From Gemmatimonadota bacterium (lineage in GTDB: Bacteria > Latescibacterota > UBA2968): a stretch of DNA of 50,954 nucleotides. The stretch covers positions 1-50,954 of the forward strand of contig JAPPAB010000167.1 of the NCBI GenBank assembly GCA_026705765.1, read 5' to 3'. Of this stretch, positions 24,239 through 34,068 are shown piece by piece (the stretch's first letter is position 1; each line of letters starts with the position of its first letter). A model generated the notes under the pieces. It was not told the origin of the DNA, made no database searches, and worked only from the letters and a program-made list of their open reading frames with translations. A program made the translations under genes and the position numbers.

Positions 24239-26434
24239 GTGGCTACAATTCATTTTGACAAACTTTCGATGTACGACCGTATTGGCGAACCCGTTTCGCT
24301 CGGTATTCCATTTGCTCAGGGGCGGCTCACCGACTCTGGGCAATTTGGTATTTGTAATGATGGAACAGATATAGCGGTTCAGACCGATGTTACAGCGCGC
24401 TGGGACGATGGGTCGATCAAGTGGCTTATGGCGCATTTTCTGGCTGATCTTCCCGGCAACCGCGCACATGATCTCACTTTTGCGACTGATGGTAGTATTA
24501 CTTCGCCTGATCTGGAACAGAGGACTACGGTGACGCACGAGGGAGATATCTATACCATTGATACGGGTGTTCTTTCTGTTGATGTTGGATGCGGGACAGA
24601 TCTTTTTAAGGCGATTCGCGTAAATGATATTGAATGGTTTGGTGCAAATGCTTCTTTTGGTATAGCTGGTGCAGAAGGTGGATCGTATCTCGCCAATATT
24701 GACCAGATTACTCTTCTGGAGTCAGGTCCCGTGCGGAGTCTTGTCGAATGTGCAGGTAAACACGTTGGCGATGCGGGCACATTGTTCGATATGCGCGTTC
24801 TGATTGAGGCATGGGCGGGTAAACCTTTTCTTCGCCTGGATTATCAGTTTATCAATCGAGAGAAGGTTGCGAGTGTTGATGTGTCAGAGATTGCGCTGAA
24901 GTTCGCGGCATCGGGTGCGGGCGATGTGCGATGCGCTACTGGAGAGGGTTATTATCGCACCGATCTTACAGAGGGTGCGAATGCGCGTCTTCTGGATGCT
25001 GAGACGATTGTTTTTCAGTCTGTTGAACATGTGCTTGATACGTTTTACGGGGATTTCTGGGCAGACTGGTGCGATGCTGAGAAAGGCGTTTGTGTTACGC
25101 CTTTTCAAGCCCATCAAAATTTTCCCAAGGGGATTGCAGTTGGCGAAGATGGCATTGATCTGGATATTTATCCCGCGAGTCAGGATACTGTCAAGGTTTT
25201 GCAGGGCGTGGCGAAAACCCATCGCATGCAATTTTATTTTCACACTTCTGCGATGTCTCTGGACGATGTTGTTGTACAATCGCTCCAATTTCAATATCCA
25301 GATATCGGTATTCTGCCCGAGTCGTGGTATCGCGAAGCGAATGTTTGGGAGAATCTTTTTCCCACGAATAAAAATTGGGATATTGAAGCCAGTATTATCA
25401 ATATGGCCGATGGGCGCAATCAGGGGCTTGGGATGATGCATTGGGGCGATGGTCCGGATCACGGGTACACGCAGCAGGGGCGCGGCAAAGGGGAGTTGGT
25501 GTGGACCAATAATGAATACGATTTTCCACATGCGATGTTTTTGCTCTATGCGAAGACGGGCGAACGCCGGTTTAGAGATGCGGCTTGTGTGGCTGCACAA
25601 CACTGGATTGATGTGGATTTTTGCCATTATAGCGACGATCCACTCAAGATGGGTGGGCAACCCATTCACACGGCGGGGCATGTGACGGGCGGTGTAACGC
25701 CTTCGCACGAGTGGACCGAGGGGTTGCTGGATTATTATCACATGACCGGTAAACGGGAGGCTCGCGAAAAGGCGATTTCCATTGCGGATAATATGATCCG
25801 CCATCTCGAGTCGCCCAAATTTTCTCGCGCTGGAGGGCAGCAAGCCCGCGAGACTGGCTGGGCGATGCGCGGTTTGATTGCTGTGTACATTGAGACGAGG
25901 GAAGAAAAGTATCTCGATGCGTGTCGCAGAATTGCCGAGCAATTTATTGAGTGGAAAGAAAAGTGGGGGGCTTTTCTCGCGCCTTATACCGCGCATACGC
26001 TGGTGCGCGTTCCGTTTATGATTTCCATAGCGGTCAATGCGTTGCATCGGTATTATACCGCGACGGGAGATGGTCGTATTCCATCACTTATTGTGGCGGA
26101 GATGGGCGATTTGCTCGATCACTGTGTGATGCCCGATGGCCGCTTTTTTTACAAGGAATTGCCCAGTCTCCAGCGGCGCGCGGGCGGTCCTCGAGAAATG
26201 GAAGCGCTGTGTCATGCTTATGAGCACTCGGGCGATAAACGCTTTTTGGAACAGGCCGAGCGGATGATGAAATCCATGCGTCCGGGTGGTAGTCGCAGCG
26301 GCAAGCGGATTGTCAAAGATCTCGTTGGTGATACTGTGCTTTTCGATGGTTCGGGGCCCAAATCGTTTGCTTCTTTTTATGTGCCGTTTATGTCTTCGTA
26401 CAAGATTTTGTCGGATGAGGATTGCCTGACTTGA
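24239..26434 (+). CDS. PcRGLX/YetA-like protein (putative rhamnogalacturonan-degrading)
   Basis: A 731-residue protein starting at GTG after GGGAGG. The N-terminal section EPVSLGIPFAQGRLTDSGQF and later TARWDDGSIKWLMAHF (residues 18-65) fit the PcRGLX/YetA-like N-terminal RIFT-barrel domain known from exo-rhamnogalacturonan lyases. The second half is an alpha-toroid-like region with helices such as EWTEGLLDYYHMTGKREA, ETGWAMRGLIAVYIETREEKY and ALCHAYEHSGDKRFLEQAERM. No signal peptide is seen. Lyase activity is inferred from family resemblance; the substrate may be a pectic oligosaccharide. A SpoIIE-type phosphatase follows 65 bases downstream. Confidence 0.75.
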   Translation: MATIHFDKLSMYDRIGEPVSLGIPFAQGRLTDSGQFGICNDGTDIAVQTDVTARWDDGSIKWLMAHFLADLPGNRAHDLTFATDGSITSPDLEQRTTVTHEGDIYTIDTGVLSVDVGCGTDLFKAIRVNDIEWFGANASFGIAGAEGGSYLANIDQITLLESGPVRSLVECAGKHVGDAGTLFDMRVLIEAWAGKPFLRLDYQFINREKVASVDVSEIALKFAASGAGDVRCATGEGYYRTDLTEGANARLLDAETIVFQSVEHVLDTFYGDFWADWCDAEKGVCVTPFQAHQNFPKGIAVGEDGIDLDIYPASQDTVKVLQGVAKTHRMQFYFHTSAMSLDDVVVQSLQFQYPDIGILPESWYREANVWENLFPTNKNWDIEASIINMADGRNQGLGMMHWGDGPDHGYTQQGRGKGELVWTNNEYDFPHAMFLLYAKTGERRFRDAACVAAQHWIDVDFCHYSDDPLKMGGQPIHTAGHVTGGVTPSHEWTEGLLDYYHMTGKREAREKAISIADNMIRHLESPKFSRAGGQQARETGWAMRGLIAVYIETREEKYLDACRRIAEQFIEWKEKWGAFLAPYTAHTLVRVPFMISIAVNALHRYYTATGDGRIPSLIVAEMGDLLDHCVMPDGRFFYKELPSLQRRAGGPREMEALCHAYEHSGDKRFLEQAERMMKSMRPGGSRSGKRIVKDLVGDTVLFDGSGPKSFASFYVPFMSSYKILSDEDCLT

Positions 26435-26499
26435 TTTGAGATCGACAAATGGTTACTTTTCAAGAGTTATGTTTGGATCGAGAATTTTCGGGAGGATAA

Positions 26500-27438
26500 A
26501 TGGCTTTTGATGAGATAGACGAAACGGGTCTCCAGCAAGTGAATGACTCCATGAAGATGCTCATGGGGGAGTTGAATAATTTTCAGGATATTGCCCGCTA
26601 CGTCACACCATTGCCGGGGGAAATACCCGCGCTCGACGGTGTTGATATTTACGGTGAGACCATTCCGCTCAACGGTATTGTGGGTGGTGATCATATTGTG
26701 TATGTCGATTTTAAGAAGCGCTATGATCTCGATGCTCGTATAGAAAAAGCCCGTGACCGCGGGCAGGATTATGTTGTCAAAAAGCTGGAGGAATGTCGCT
26801 TTAAAGCTGGCGTGGCAGTAGCCGATGTTTCGGGGCACCAGATTACGGACGCGCTTCTCGCGGCGATGCTGCATCAAGCTTTTTTGATGGGTGCGATTTA
26901 CGAGATGGATTATTACGGGAATATTACAGCCAAGTTGTTTGAAAATCTCAATACGCGGTTTTACAATTCGTCGAGTCTCAGCAAATTTATTACGATGATT
27001 TACGGTGAGATATCTCAGGAGGGACATTTCCAGTTTCTGTCGGCGGGACATCCCATGCCGCTGGTGTATTCGCGTAAGCACAAAGGGATTGTCGAAGTAT
27101 CCGAAGAGAGGATGATCGCCTTTCCACCCATTGGTACGCTTCCCTCTGGACGCGATATCGATCGCAATATCAATGAGAGTGTGCTCGGTTTTAAGGAAGA
27201 GTACGAACTTAACGAATGGGATTTAATGGGCGCGGGCGATATTCTCATTCTTTTTACCGATGGTCTGGTTGAACACCACCGCAATGGCGAGTTTTACGCA
27301 CCGCATTATCTCGAACAAAAACTCCGCGAGGTCGAAGACCGGACTGCCAAAGAAATTTTCTACGCGATCAAAGAGGACCTCATCGCGTTTAATAGACCGG
27401 ATGACGATATCAGTTATGTTGTTATCAAGCGGCATTAA
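26500..27438 (+). CDS. SpoIIE/RsbU-type protein phosphatase
   Basis: A 312-residue PPM-family Ser/Thr phosphatase with the metal-binding motifs GIVGGDHIVYVD (near 60-71), AVADVSGHQI (near 106-115), LSAGHPMP (near 178-185), ILILFTDGLVEH (near 247-258) and PDDDISYVVIK near the C-terminus. Such enzymes control anti-sigma factor antagonists or other phosphoproteins. It has no obvious sensor domain, only a short helical N-terminus. No STAS or anti-sigma kinase gene is nearby. GGGAGG precedes the ATG. Confidence 0.88.
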   Translation: MAFDEIDETGLQQVNDSMKMLMGELNNFQDIARYVTPLPGEIPALDGVDIYGETIPLNGIVGGDHIVYVDFKKRYDLDARIEKARDRGQDYVVKKLEECRFKAGVAVADVSGHQITDALLAAMLHQAFLMGAIYEMDYYGNITAKLFENLNTRFYNSSSLSKFITMIYGEISQEGHFQFLSAGHPMPLVYSRKHKGIVEVSEERMIAFPPIGTLPSGRDIDRNINESVLGFKEEYELNEWDLMGAGDILILFTDGLVEHHRNGEFYAPHYLEQKLREVEDRTAKEIFYAIKEDLIAFNRPDDDISYVVIKRH

Positions 27439-27483
27439 ATCACGGGTTGCGGTCCAGGTCTGATCAGTATCCCTCCTTCCACA

Positions 27484-28737
27484 CTATCCTTCCTCTACTT
27501 CATCCAGTGCGCCTACTTTTCTCAAGCTCGGGGAAGCTATTGCTGTTATGCCTGTAACTAATAGCGTTCCTATGCCGCCGCTTACGACTGAGAATACAGG
27601 TCCGTACAATTCCGCTACGCCTCCAGATTCGAGGCCGCCCAGTTCATTTGACGCGCTGACAAATACCCCGTTTACAGCCGATACCCTGCCGCGCATTGCA
27701 TCGGGTGTGATTAACTGTACGAGTGTGTGTCGAATGACCATGCTCACGTTGTCAAATGCCCCGGTCAATACGAGCATCGCGAATGACAACCAGAAGTTTT
27801 CCGATATTCCGAAGACAATGGTTGCTGCGCCAAATCCGGCTACGGTGAGGAGCAGATTTCTGCCGGCTTTTTTCATCGGGGGCAGGTGTGCCAGTGTGAG
27901 TGCCATTATCAGGGCACCCACAGCAGGTGCTGATCGCAATATTCCGAATCCCTCTGATCCTACCTTCAATATGTCCTGCGCGTAAATTGGCAATAGATAT
28001 ACGGCTCCGCCCAGGAGCACGGCAAACATGTCCAGTGCCATGAGGGATAATAGCAAGCGGTTGTTTTTTAAAAATACCAGTCCGCCCATCAGATTTTGTA
28101 GCGGTGAAATCCGCGCTGCGTTTTTATCGCGTTCTACGGGCGGTACGCGCAATCGGGATAGTATCAATAGAAACCATCCCGTACATCCGGCACTTGCCAG
28201 GTACGCTGCAGGTACATAAACTGCGGCAATCAGGCCTCCGATCATGGGTCCCACTACCCACGCCATTTGCATCAAGCTCATACTCCATGCTACGGCATTG
28301 GGAAATATCCCGCGCGGTACCAATTGGGGTATGATTGCCCGCCGTGCTGGCGCACCGAGTACGGTTATTGCGGCATCGACGACGAGCAGGGCGTACATCA
28401 GGGCAATTGGTCCCTGTTTCCACGATACTGCGGCAAGGCCCAGAGAGGTCAGGGTCGTGCCGGTCAAGCTCAACATCATGACTGTGCGCCGGTTAAAGCG
28501 GTCGGCGAGATAACCCGCGGGGAGTGCGAGGATCATTGTGGGCAATGCAATTGCCAGACCCACCAGGCCCAGCGCGAGTGCCTGCCCGGTGCGCGCGTAC
28601 ATTTCCCATCCTATGGCGGCACTCTGAATCTGCGTACCGACCAATGCGGCAAACCAGCCCAGCGCGTATAACCGAAATTCCCTGATGCGAAATGCTTCAT
28701 AGGGATTATGTTTGGTCAATAGGATTCCCGTTCGCAA
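27484..28737 (-). CDS. MFS transporter (EntS/MFS_3-like)
   Basis: A 417-residue major-facilitator protein with about 12 TM segments. The signature between TM2 and TM3, GYLADRFNRRTVMMLSLTGT (near 75-94), is typical, and GRVSAVNGVFVSASNELGGLESG (near 342-364) matches the EntS-like exporter subgroup. It probably exports a small molecule by proton antiport. It is divergent from the aldo/keto reductase gene at 28888. The substrate is unknown. Confidence 0.88.
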   Translation of the reverse strand: MRTGILLTKHNPYEAFRIREFRLYALGWFAALVGTQIQSAAIGWEMYARTGQALALGLVGLAIALPTMILALPAGYLADRFNRRTVMMLSLTGTTLTSLGLAAVSWKQGPIALMYALLVVDAAITVLGAPARRAIIPQLVPRGIFPNAVAWSMSLMQMAWVVGPMIGGLIAAVYVPAAYLASAGCTGWFLLILSRLRVPPVERDKNAARISPLQNLMGGLVFLKNNRLLLSLMALDMFAVLLGGAVYLLPIYAQDILKVGSEGFGILRSAPAVGALIMALTLAHLPPMKKAGRNLLLTVAGFGAATIVFGISENFWLSFAMLVLTGAFDNVSMVIRHTLVQLITPDAMRGRVSAVNGVFVSASNELGGLESGGVAELYGPVFSVVSGGIGTLLVTGITAIASPSLRKVGALDEVEEG

Positions 28738-28816
28738 AAATTATGTCAAATTTGGACATGATTATAGCTATCTTACGCCCGATGTCAACACATCGCTAAA
28801 ATCTATGTGTTTGCCC

Positions 28817-28845
28817 TTGACATTTGCTCGAATTAAAACTATACA
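28817..28845 (+). promoter_or_regulatory. Sigma-70-like promoter for the AKR-permease pair
   Basis: TTGACA (28817-28822) and TATACA (28840-28845) with a 17-base spacer, about 40 bases before the aldo/keto reductase-like gene. The -35 box is preceded by CCC, as in two other promoters of this window. Confidence 0.7.
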
Positions 28846-28887
28846 TGTGTTCAGTATTTTCGCGTTGAACAATCTCGGGAGAAATCC

Positions 28888-29736
28888 ATGCGACGTACTT
28901 TTCAATTTGACCAGAATACTCTGCCTCTTTGTCGCCTTGGTCTGGCTACGAGGGGCAATACCCATTTGTCACCTGCCGATGTGTATTATGCGGTTGAGCG
29001 CGGTGTCAATTATCTCAACTGGTGCGGTCGTCCCGATGGTTTGAGTAGCGCTGTTGCGGGTATGGGGGCAGAGCGGGAGGAGATTGTACTGGCATGGCAG
29101 CTTAAATCCCGTACTGTTTCAGGTGCTGAACGGGAGCTTGAAGATGCGTTGAAAGAGCTGAATACCGATTATATAGATGTTGTGACTTTTTACTATGTGG
29201 AGAGCGAGGGCGAATGGTGCGAGATCGCGTCCAGAGGCGGTGCTTATGAAGCTATGGCTCGCGCCCGCGAGCAGGGCAAGGTGCGATTTCTGGGTCTTAC
29301 CAGCCACCAGCGCAATATGGCGGCGCGCATTGCTACGGGTGATCTCCGCGCGCCTGAACAGGTAGAATCTCGTCCTCTGGATATGCTTATGCTCCGGTAC
29401 AATGCCGCCCACCGGGGGGCAGAGGAGGATGTGTTCCCTTTGACCGATCCGCGCAATATTCCGGTGGTTGTTTATACCTGTCTGCGCTGGGGCGCTTTGA
29501 TGAAGCCCACCCCGGATGATCCTCCCAATTTTATACCGCCGCCCGCAAGAGAGTGGTACCGCTTTGCACTGGCCTATCCCTCTGTTGCCATTGCGATTGC
29601 AGCGCCCAACGATCGGGCGGAGCTTGAGCACGATTTTTCACTGTTGGATGATTGGCGGGCACCTGCGCCAGAAGAGAATGAGATGCTTATGGCACACGGA
29701 GACCGCGTCTATCAACACGCTGGTCGCTTTCCCTGA
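28888..29736 (+). CDS. Aldo/keto reductase-fold protein lacking the catalytic tetrad
   Basis: A 282-residue protein with the AKR barrel layout (ELNTDYIDVVTFYYVES, KVRFLGLTSHQRN), but the four catalytic residues are changed. The Asp-Tyr stretch reads NYLNWCGRPDG, the Lys strand reads IVLAWQLKSR, and the His position reads TFYYVE. It is therefore probably not an active reductase, or it uses another mechanism. It is followed 6 bases later by a MacB-like permease, so the two are likely co-transcribed from the promoter at 28817. Confidence 0.78.
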   Translation: MRRTFQFDQNTLPLCRLGLATRGNTHLSPADVYYAVERGVNYLNWCGRPDGLSSAVAGMGAEREEIVLAWQLKSRTVSGAERELEDALKELNTDYIDVVTFYYVESEGEWCEIASRGGAYEAMARAREQGKVRFLGLTSHQRNMAARIATGDLRAPEQVESRPLDMLMLRYNAAHRGAEEDVFPLTDPRNIPVVVYTCLRWGALMKPTPDDPPNFIPPPAREWYRFALAYPSVAIAIAAPNDRAELEHDFSLLDDWRAPAPEENEMLMAHGDRVYQHAGRFP

Positions 29737-29742
29737 GTTTCC

Positions 29743-32118
29743 ATGTTCTACAATTTTCTGACAGTTGCGATTCGCAACGCAATGCGTCACAAGTTCTATG
29801 CGTTTATCAGTCTGAGCAGTCTGGCCATTGGATTGACGTGTGCTGTGCTCATTATGCTTTCTATTCGCTATGAGATGAGCTACGATGCCTTTCGACCCCA
29901 TGCCGACCGGGTTTATCGGATTATGAAGAGGGATATAGACGCGCGGGGGCAAGTCGAATGGCGCGGCGCTCTTTCTTCAGAGATTGCCGTGCATTTGCGC
30001 GATGAATATCCCGAGGTCGAGGCTGTTGTTCAGTTCCGCCGCATTACGTCCTGGTTTCGCGCGGAGGACCGATTGTTTCAACAGCGCCTGTGTCCGGTTG
30101 ATGGAGATGTTGTGGATTTCTTTGGTCTGGATATTATTCGAGGGGATGCTGCTGCGCTCAAACGCCGAGATGCGTCCATTGTTTTAACGCAGGGTGTTGC
30201 CAATAAGCTCTATGGTCATAAAGATCCTATCGGTCGCACTGTGGAGGTGCAGCGCGAGACCTATCAGCAGGTGTTTACGGTTGTTGCCGTGATGAAAGAC
30301 CGTCCTCCCAATACGCGGTTGGAGTTTGATAGTGTGACTTTTTTTGGGTCCGATAACTGGGCGATACGCGCTGCGCCGATTTACGTGCGTTTGCGTCCCA
30401 ATGCAGATGTTGAGGCTCTTGAGCATGCAATTGCTGAGCGCTTTCCTTCGGAGTCTCAGGGTGCGACTTATCATCTCCAGGCTTTGCCGCGCATCCATCT
30501 GTATTCCAGGATTGATCTGGCGGGTTTTACAGGTGATTCGGGGATGCCGTATCGGGATGTCCGCGATCTCTATCCCCTATCTGTTCTGGGTGTGGGTATT
30601 TTGCTCATTGCCTGTATCAATTTTATGAATCTGGCGACTGCGCGTTCAGCTATTCGCGCACGCGAAATTGGTCTGCGCAAGGTTGTGGGGGCGCGCAGGC
30701 AGCATATTATGGGGCAGTTTTTGTGCGAGTCTGTGTTGTTTACCGGGGTTGCTCTACCCGTGTCTTTTGGATTGACGGTGTTGCTTTTGCCCCAATTTTC
30801 AGGTCTGATGGGGCAACCGCTTGTTTTCAATATTTTTGATCATGTTTGGTGGATTGTGTGTATTGCGCTGATTACTGCTCTGGTTTCGGGGAGTTATCCC
30901 GCTTTTTATCTTTCGGCGCAGCAGCCCGTCGATGTATTGAAGGGGCTGCGCAACAGGTTTCCGGGAGATCTCTGGCTACGGAAAGGTCTCGTGGTGGTGC
31001 AATTTGCCGTGTCTGCTATTCTTATTGCATCTACGCTCGTGGTCTATCAGCAAATGGATCTGGTCCGCGGCAAATATTTGGGTTTTGATCGCGATGAGAT
31101 TGTCGTGGTGAAAGTTTTTGGTCCGGATGCGGAGCAAATTCACTTAAATGGTCAATACAATGCGGTCAAACAGCGTTTTCTTCAGCATCCCAATATTATT
31201 GTAGCGGGTACGAGTCTGGATTTGCCCGGACACAGTTGGCCGAGCCGGCGTTTTGCATCGGATATTGACATGCCTGACCGCGAGGTTGAAGTGCGCGTTT
31301 TTCGGGCGAATGAGAATTTTCTCACCTGTTATAATATTCCGATGCTTGCGGGTCGAAGTTTTTCGCAGGCTTATGCCGAGCAGGTGAGAGAGAACGCGGC
31401 CGCGATGCAGGTGGTGATAAACGAGACTGCTGTGAAGCGGTTCGGTTGGGCAGATCCTTTGGGACATACGCTGATGATTGGGGAGAGACCTGCGCAGGTT
31501 ATTGGCGTGATGGGAGATTTTCATGTGCGTTCTCTGAGAGAGCCTTTGGGGCCTGTGGTTTTGTCTGCAGCGGGTGCGGATTTGAAGTACTTGCATCTCA
31601 AGATTAAACCAGACCGTATTCGGGAGACGATGGCTTTTGTCGAAGAGACCTGGTCGCATTTTATCCCGACGCGGCCTTTTGAATACTTTTTTATTGACGA
31701 TTATATCGATTCTAAATACCGACGAGAACAACGCCAGGGGCACATTTTTACGCGGTCTGCAATTGTTGCCATTGTGCTGGCCTGTCTGGGGCTGGCGGGG
31801 CTGGCGGCTTTTGCCGCTGAACAGCGTGCCCGAGAAATTGGTATTCGCAAGGTGCTGGGTGCTTCGGCATCCCATCTCGTCGTTTTGATTAGCCGGGATT
31901 TTGCCAGGCTCGCTGTGTTCGCGAGTGTGCTTGCGGGTCCGGTTGGATATTTTTTGATGCGAGATTGGTTGCAGAATTTTGCCTATCAGATTGATCTCGC
32001 GGTTTGGCCGTTTCTTTTGAGTATAGTGATCCTGCTTGTTATAGCTGTTTTGACAGCAGGATGTCTCGCCTGGAAAACAGCGCGTACCAATCCCGTTGAT
32101 ATATTGCGATGTGAATAA
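29743..32118 (+). CDS. MacB/FtsX-type ABC transporter permease, second copy
   Basis: A 791-residue paralogue of the permease at 20912, with the same double MacB-PCD/FtsX architecture. The N-terminal YNFLTVAIRNAMRHKFYAFI and SLAIGLTCAVLIMLSI open it. The first FtsX bundle contains CINFMNLATARSAIRAREIG and LRKVVGARR, and the second half starts with WLRKGLVVVQFAVSAILIAS. The C-terminal module reads LAGLAAFAAEQRAREIGIRK and VLGAS. No ATPase gene is adjacent. It is in an operon with the degenerate aldo/keto reductase. Confidence 0.9.
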   Translation: MFYNFLTVAIRNAMRHKFYAFISLSSLAIGLTCAVLIMLSIRYEMSYDAFRPHADRVYRIMKRDIDARGQVEWRGALSSEIAVHLRDEYPEVEAVVQFRRITSWFRAEDRLFQQRLCPVDGDVVDFFGLDIIRGDAAALKRRDASIVLTQGVANKLYGHKDPIGRTVEVQRETYQQVFTVVAVMKDRPPNTRLEFDSVTFFGSDNWAIRAAPIYVRLRPNADVEALEHAIAERFPSESQGATYHLQALPRIHLYSRIDLAGFTGDSGMPYRDVRDLYPLSVLGVGILLIACINFMNLATARSAIRAREIGLRKVVGARRQHIMGQFLCESVLFTGVALPVSFGLTVLLLPQFSGLMGQPLVFNIFDHVWWIVCIALITALVSGSYPAFYLSAQQPVDVLKGLRNRFPGDLWLRKGLVVVQFAVSAILIASTLVVYQQMDLVRGKYLGFDRDEIVVVKVFGPDAEQIHLNGQYNAVKQRFLQHPNIIVAGTSLDLPGHSWPSRRFASDIDMPDREVEVRVFRANENFLTCYNIPMLAGRSFSQAYAEQVRENAAAMQVVINETAVKRFGWADPLGHTLMIGERPAQVIGVMGDFHVRSLREPLGPVVLSAAGADLKYLHLKIKPDRIRETMAFVEETWSHFIPTRPFEYFFIDDYIDSKYRREQRQGHIFTRSAIVAIVLACLGLAGLAAFAAEQRAREIGIRKVLGASASHLVVLISRDFARLAVFASVLAGPVGYFLMRDWLQNFAYQIDLAVWPFLLSIVILLVIAVLTAGCLAWKTARTNPVDILRCE

Positions 32119-32175
32119 GCAAAAAAAGGTTGAAATCCATTATGCGCCAATACAATCAGTGATGCAGAACTTCCC

Positions 32176-32204
32176 TTGACAGATATACAAATGTTCACTA
32201 TAAT
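32176..32204 (+). promoter_or_regulatory. Perfect-consensus sigma-70 promoter for the ankyrin gene
   Basis: TTGACA (32176-32181), a 17-base spacer, and TATAAT (32199-32204), 56 bases before the ATG at 32261. Both hexamers are exact consensus, implying strong constitutive expression. Confidence 0.8.
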
Positions 32205-32260
32205 TTTTATAATAGAAAACGTGGAGATGTTGTGTACTGACATTCGGGAAAGGAACCGAC

Positions 32261-33949
32261 ATGGATACAAATGGAACTTATCAAGTCGCCGATTTATGCG
32301 AAGCGGCAAGTGAGGGCGATGTCGTCAGGATTCGTCAGATTCTCGATGTGCAACCCGATCTGGTCAATGTGCATATGGCCGAAAACAACGAGCATCTCGC
32401 CATTCACTACGCGGTTATGAATCAGCATGCGGATGCGGTGCGCGTTCTTATGGAGGCGGGTGCAGATCACACGTCGGGTATTTATCCCCATCGCGATGCT
32501 ACGGACGCGCTTACCATGGCGGATGAACGCGGTATGGATGATATTGTTCAGATTTTGCGAGAGGAAGATGAGAAACGCAAACTCGCCGCGTGTAAGAATA
32601 TCGCGATTACAGAGGAGAATGACGCGCTTTTTGAGGCTATTCGCGAGGGGCGGATGATGGAGACAGTGGAAATTCTCTATAAGAATCCCGATTTGATCGA
32701 CGCCTGCCATCGCAATGGCGGTAGCGTGATTCACACTGGTGCATCTCTTGGAAATTATGAGCTTGTTCAATATCTGCTCAAGCGCGGTGCGGATATCACG
32801 CATCTTACCCCCGAGGGTCAATCGCCCCTGGACGGTGCTGTTCACAATATTCGCGGTCGCAACAGGCCGCTCAACGAGGGGTGTTTGATTTGTGCGGGTA
32901 TTCTTCTTCAGGCTGGCTGCGAACAATCGCTTGAGTCTGCTGTCGCGCTTGGGGATTTTGGTTTTGTTCGCGAGTATGAGAGACAACATCCCGAACGCTT
33001 TCAGTCCAATGATAGCGAGCGAGACGGTCTTTTACAGATCGCTGTGCAAAATGACAATCTCGATATGGTGCGTATGCTGCTGGATCTGGGGCTCGATCCC
33101 GATGACAAATACCAACTTCACCACTATGAGACCAAACCCTATTCATGGGGCCAACCGCTGGCTCATGCGGCAGGTCATTCGCAGTATGAGATTGCCGAGC
33201 TTCTGCTCGAGCGCGGTGCCGATCCCAATGCGAGTCTTTACGGGAGTGGCAATCCCATAGCGGCTGCGTATAATAATCGCGACGATAAGATGAAGGGTTT
33301 GCTGTTTAGATACGGTGGGGTTTTGGATCATATCACTGCTGGGCTTGAAGGCGAGACGTCTGCCGCTGCTGTTGCGCTTCACAATGATTCTTCGCTTGCG
33401 GAGAGGCTTTTGTGGGCTGCTGGCTGTGGGGGTGATCCCAATATTGTGGGGATGTGTCTGCGTCAACTCGAATGGGCTCCCGATGACGGTCGCTGGTTTG
33501 GTTTGCTCGAGCAACCAATTCGCCTGTGGCGCACGCACCCACATCGCAAGTTCCGAGATTTTGACCGTACGGTCTATCCCGAGATTTTTCGCATGATTCT
33601 CGATCACGGCGTCAGTCCCAATCTGGTCGGGCGTTTCGGGTATCGCCTCGCCCATCACATGGCGGCGTGCGGTGTTGTGTGGGGAGAGGTGATTATGACC
33701 GAAGCCGAGCGCGTCGCTTTTGCGACAATTCTGCTCGACTATGGTGCAGATCTCGATGTGATTGATGAGCTTTTGCAATCTTCGCCGCTTGGCTGGGCTG
33801 CGCGATGGGGCAAATACGATCTCGCGCGTCTCTATCTCGAGCGCGGTGCCGATCCCACACTGGCAGGTGCTGATTGGGCAACACCACTCGCCTGGGCAGA
33901 GAAAAAAGGGTATGGGGATATTGCCGATCTCATCAGACGGTATCTTTGA
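32261..33949 (+). CDS. Ankyrin-repeat protein
   Basis: A 562-residue protein made almost entirely of ankyrin repeats, seen as recurring patterns such as NEHLAIHYAVMNQHADAVRV, GSVIHTGASLGNYELVQYLL, GQPLAHAAGHSQYEIAELLL and SPLGWAARWGKYDLARLYLE, with many -ERGADP- turns. No signal peptide or other domain is evident. It likely serves as a protein-protein interaction scaffold; the partner is unknown. It is monocistronic, with a consensus promoter upstream and a terminator 15 bases downstream. Confidence 0.9.
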   Translation: MDTNGTYQVADLCEAASEGDVVRIRQILDVQPDLVNVHMAENNEHLAIHYAVMNQHADAVRVLMEAGADHTSGIYPHRDATDALTMADERGMDDIVQILREEDEKRKLAACKNIAITEENDALFEAIREGRMMETVEILYKNPDLIDACHRNGGSVIHTGASLGNYELVQYLLKRGADITHLTPEGQSPLDGAVHNIRGRNRPLNEGCLICAGILLQAGCEQSLESAVALGDFGFVREYERQHPERFQSNDSERDGLLQIAVQNDNLDMVRMLLDLGLDPDDKYQLHHYETKPYSWGQPLAHAAGHSQYEIAELLLERGADPNASLYGSGNPIAAAYNNRDDKMKGLLFRYGGVLDHITAGLEGETSAAAVALHNDSSLAERLLWAAGCGGDPNIVGMCLRQLEWAPDDGRWFGLLEQPIRLWRTHPHRKFRDFDRTVYPEIFRMILDHGVSPNLVGRFGYRLAHHMAACGVVWGEVIMTEAERVAFATILLDYGADLDVIDELLQSSPLGWAARWGKYDLARLYLERGADPTLAGADWATPLAWAEKKGYGDIADLIRRYL

Positions 33950-33963
33950 AAATGAATATCGTC

Positions 33964-34006
33964 GAAAACGCCATCGGAAATGCTTTGCGGTGGCGTTTTC
34001 TTTTTG
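33964..34006 (+). terminator. Rho-independent terminator after the ankyrin gene
   Basis: GAAAACGCCA (33964-33973) and TGGCGTTTTC (33991-34000) are perfect 10-base arms, followed by five T. Confidence 0.88.
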
Positions 34007-34068
34007 TACCATGAGGGCTAAAGACCAGAGGTTGATTTAGCCATCGGTAAGATCAAAAGGAGATAGGC

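Noticed and set aside
24884-26047. 387-residue minus-strand ORF inside the PcRGLX/YetA-like gene
   Set aside because: It is antisense to a well-supported gene, rich in His/Arg/Ile as expected for a reverse-frame shadow, with no family motif.
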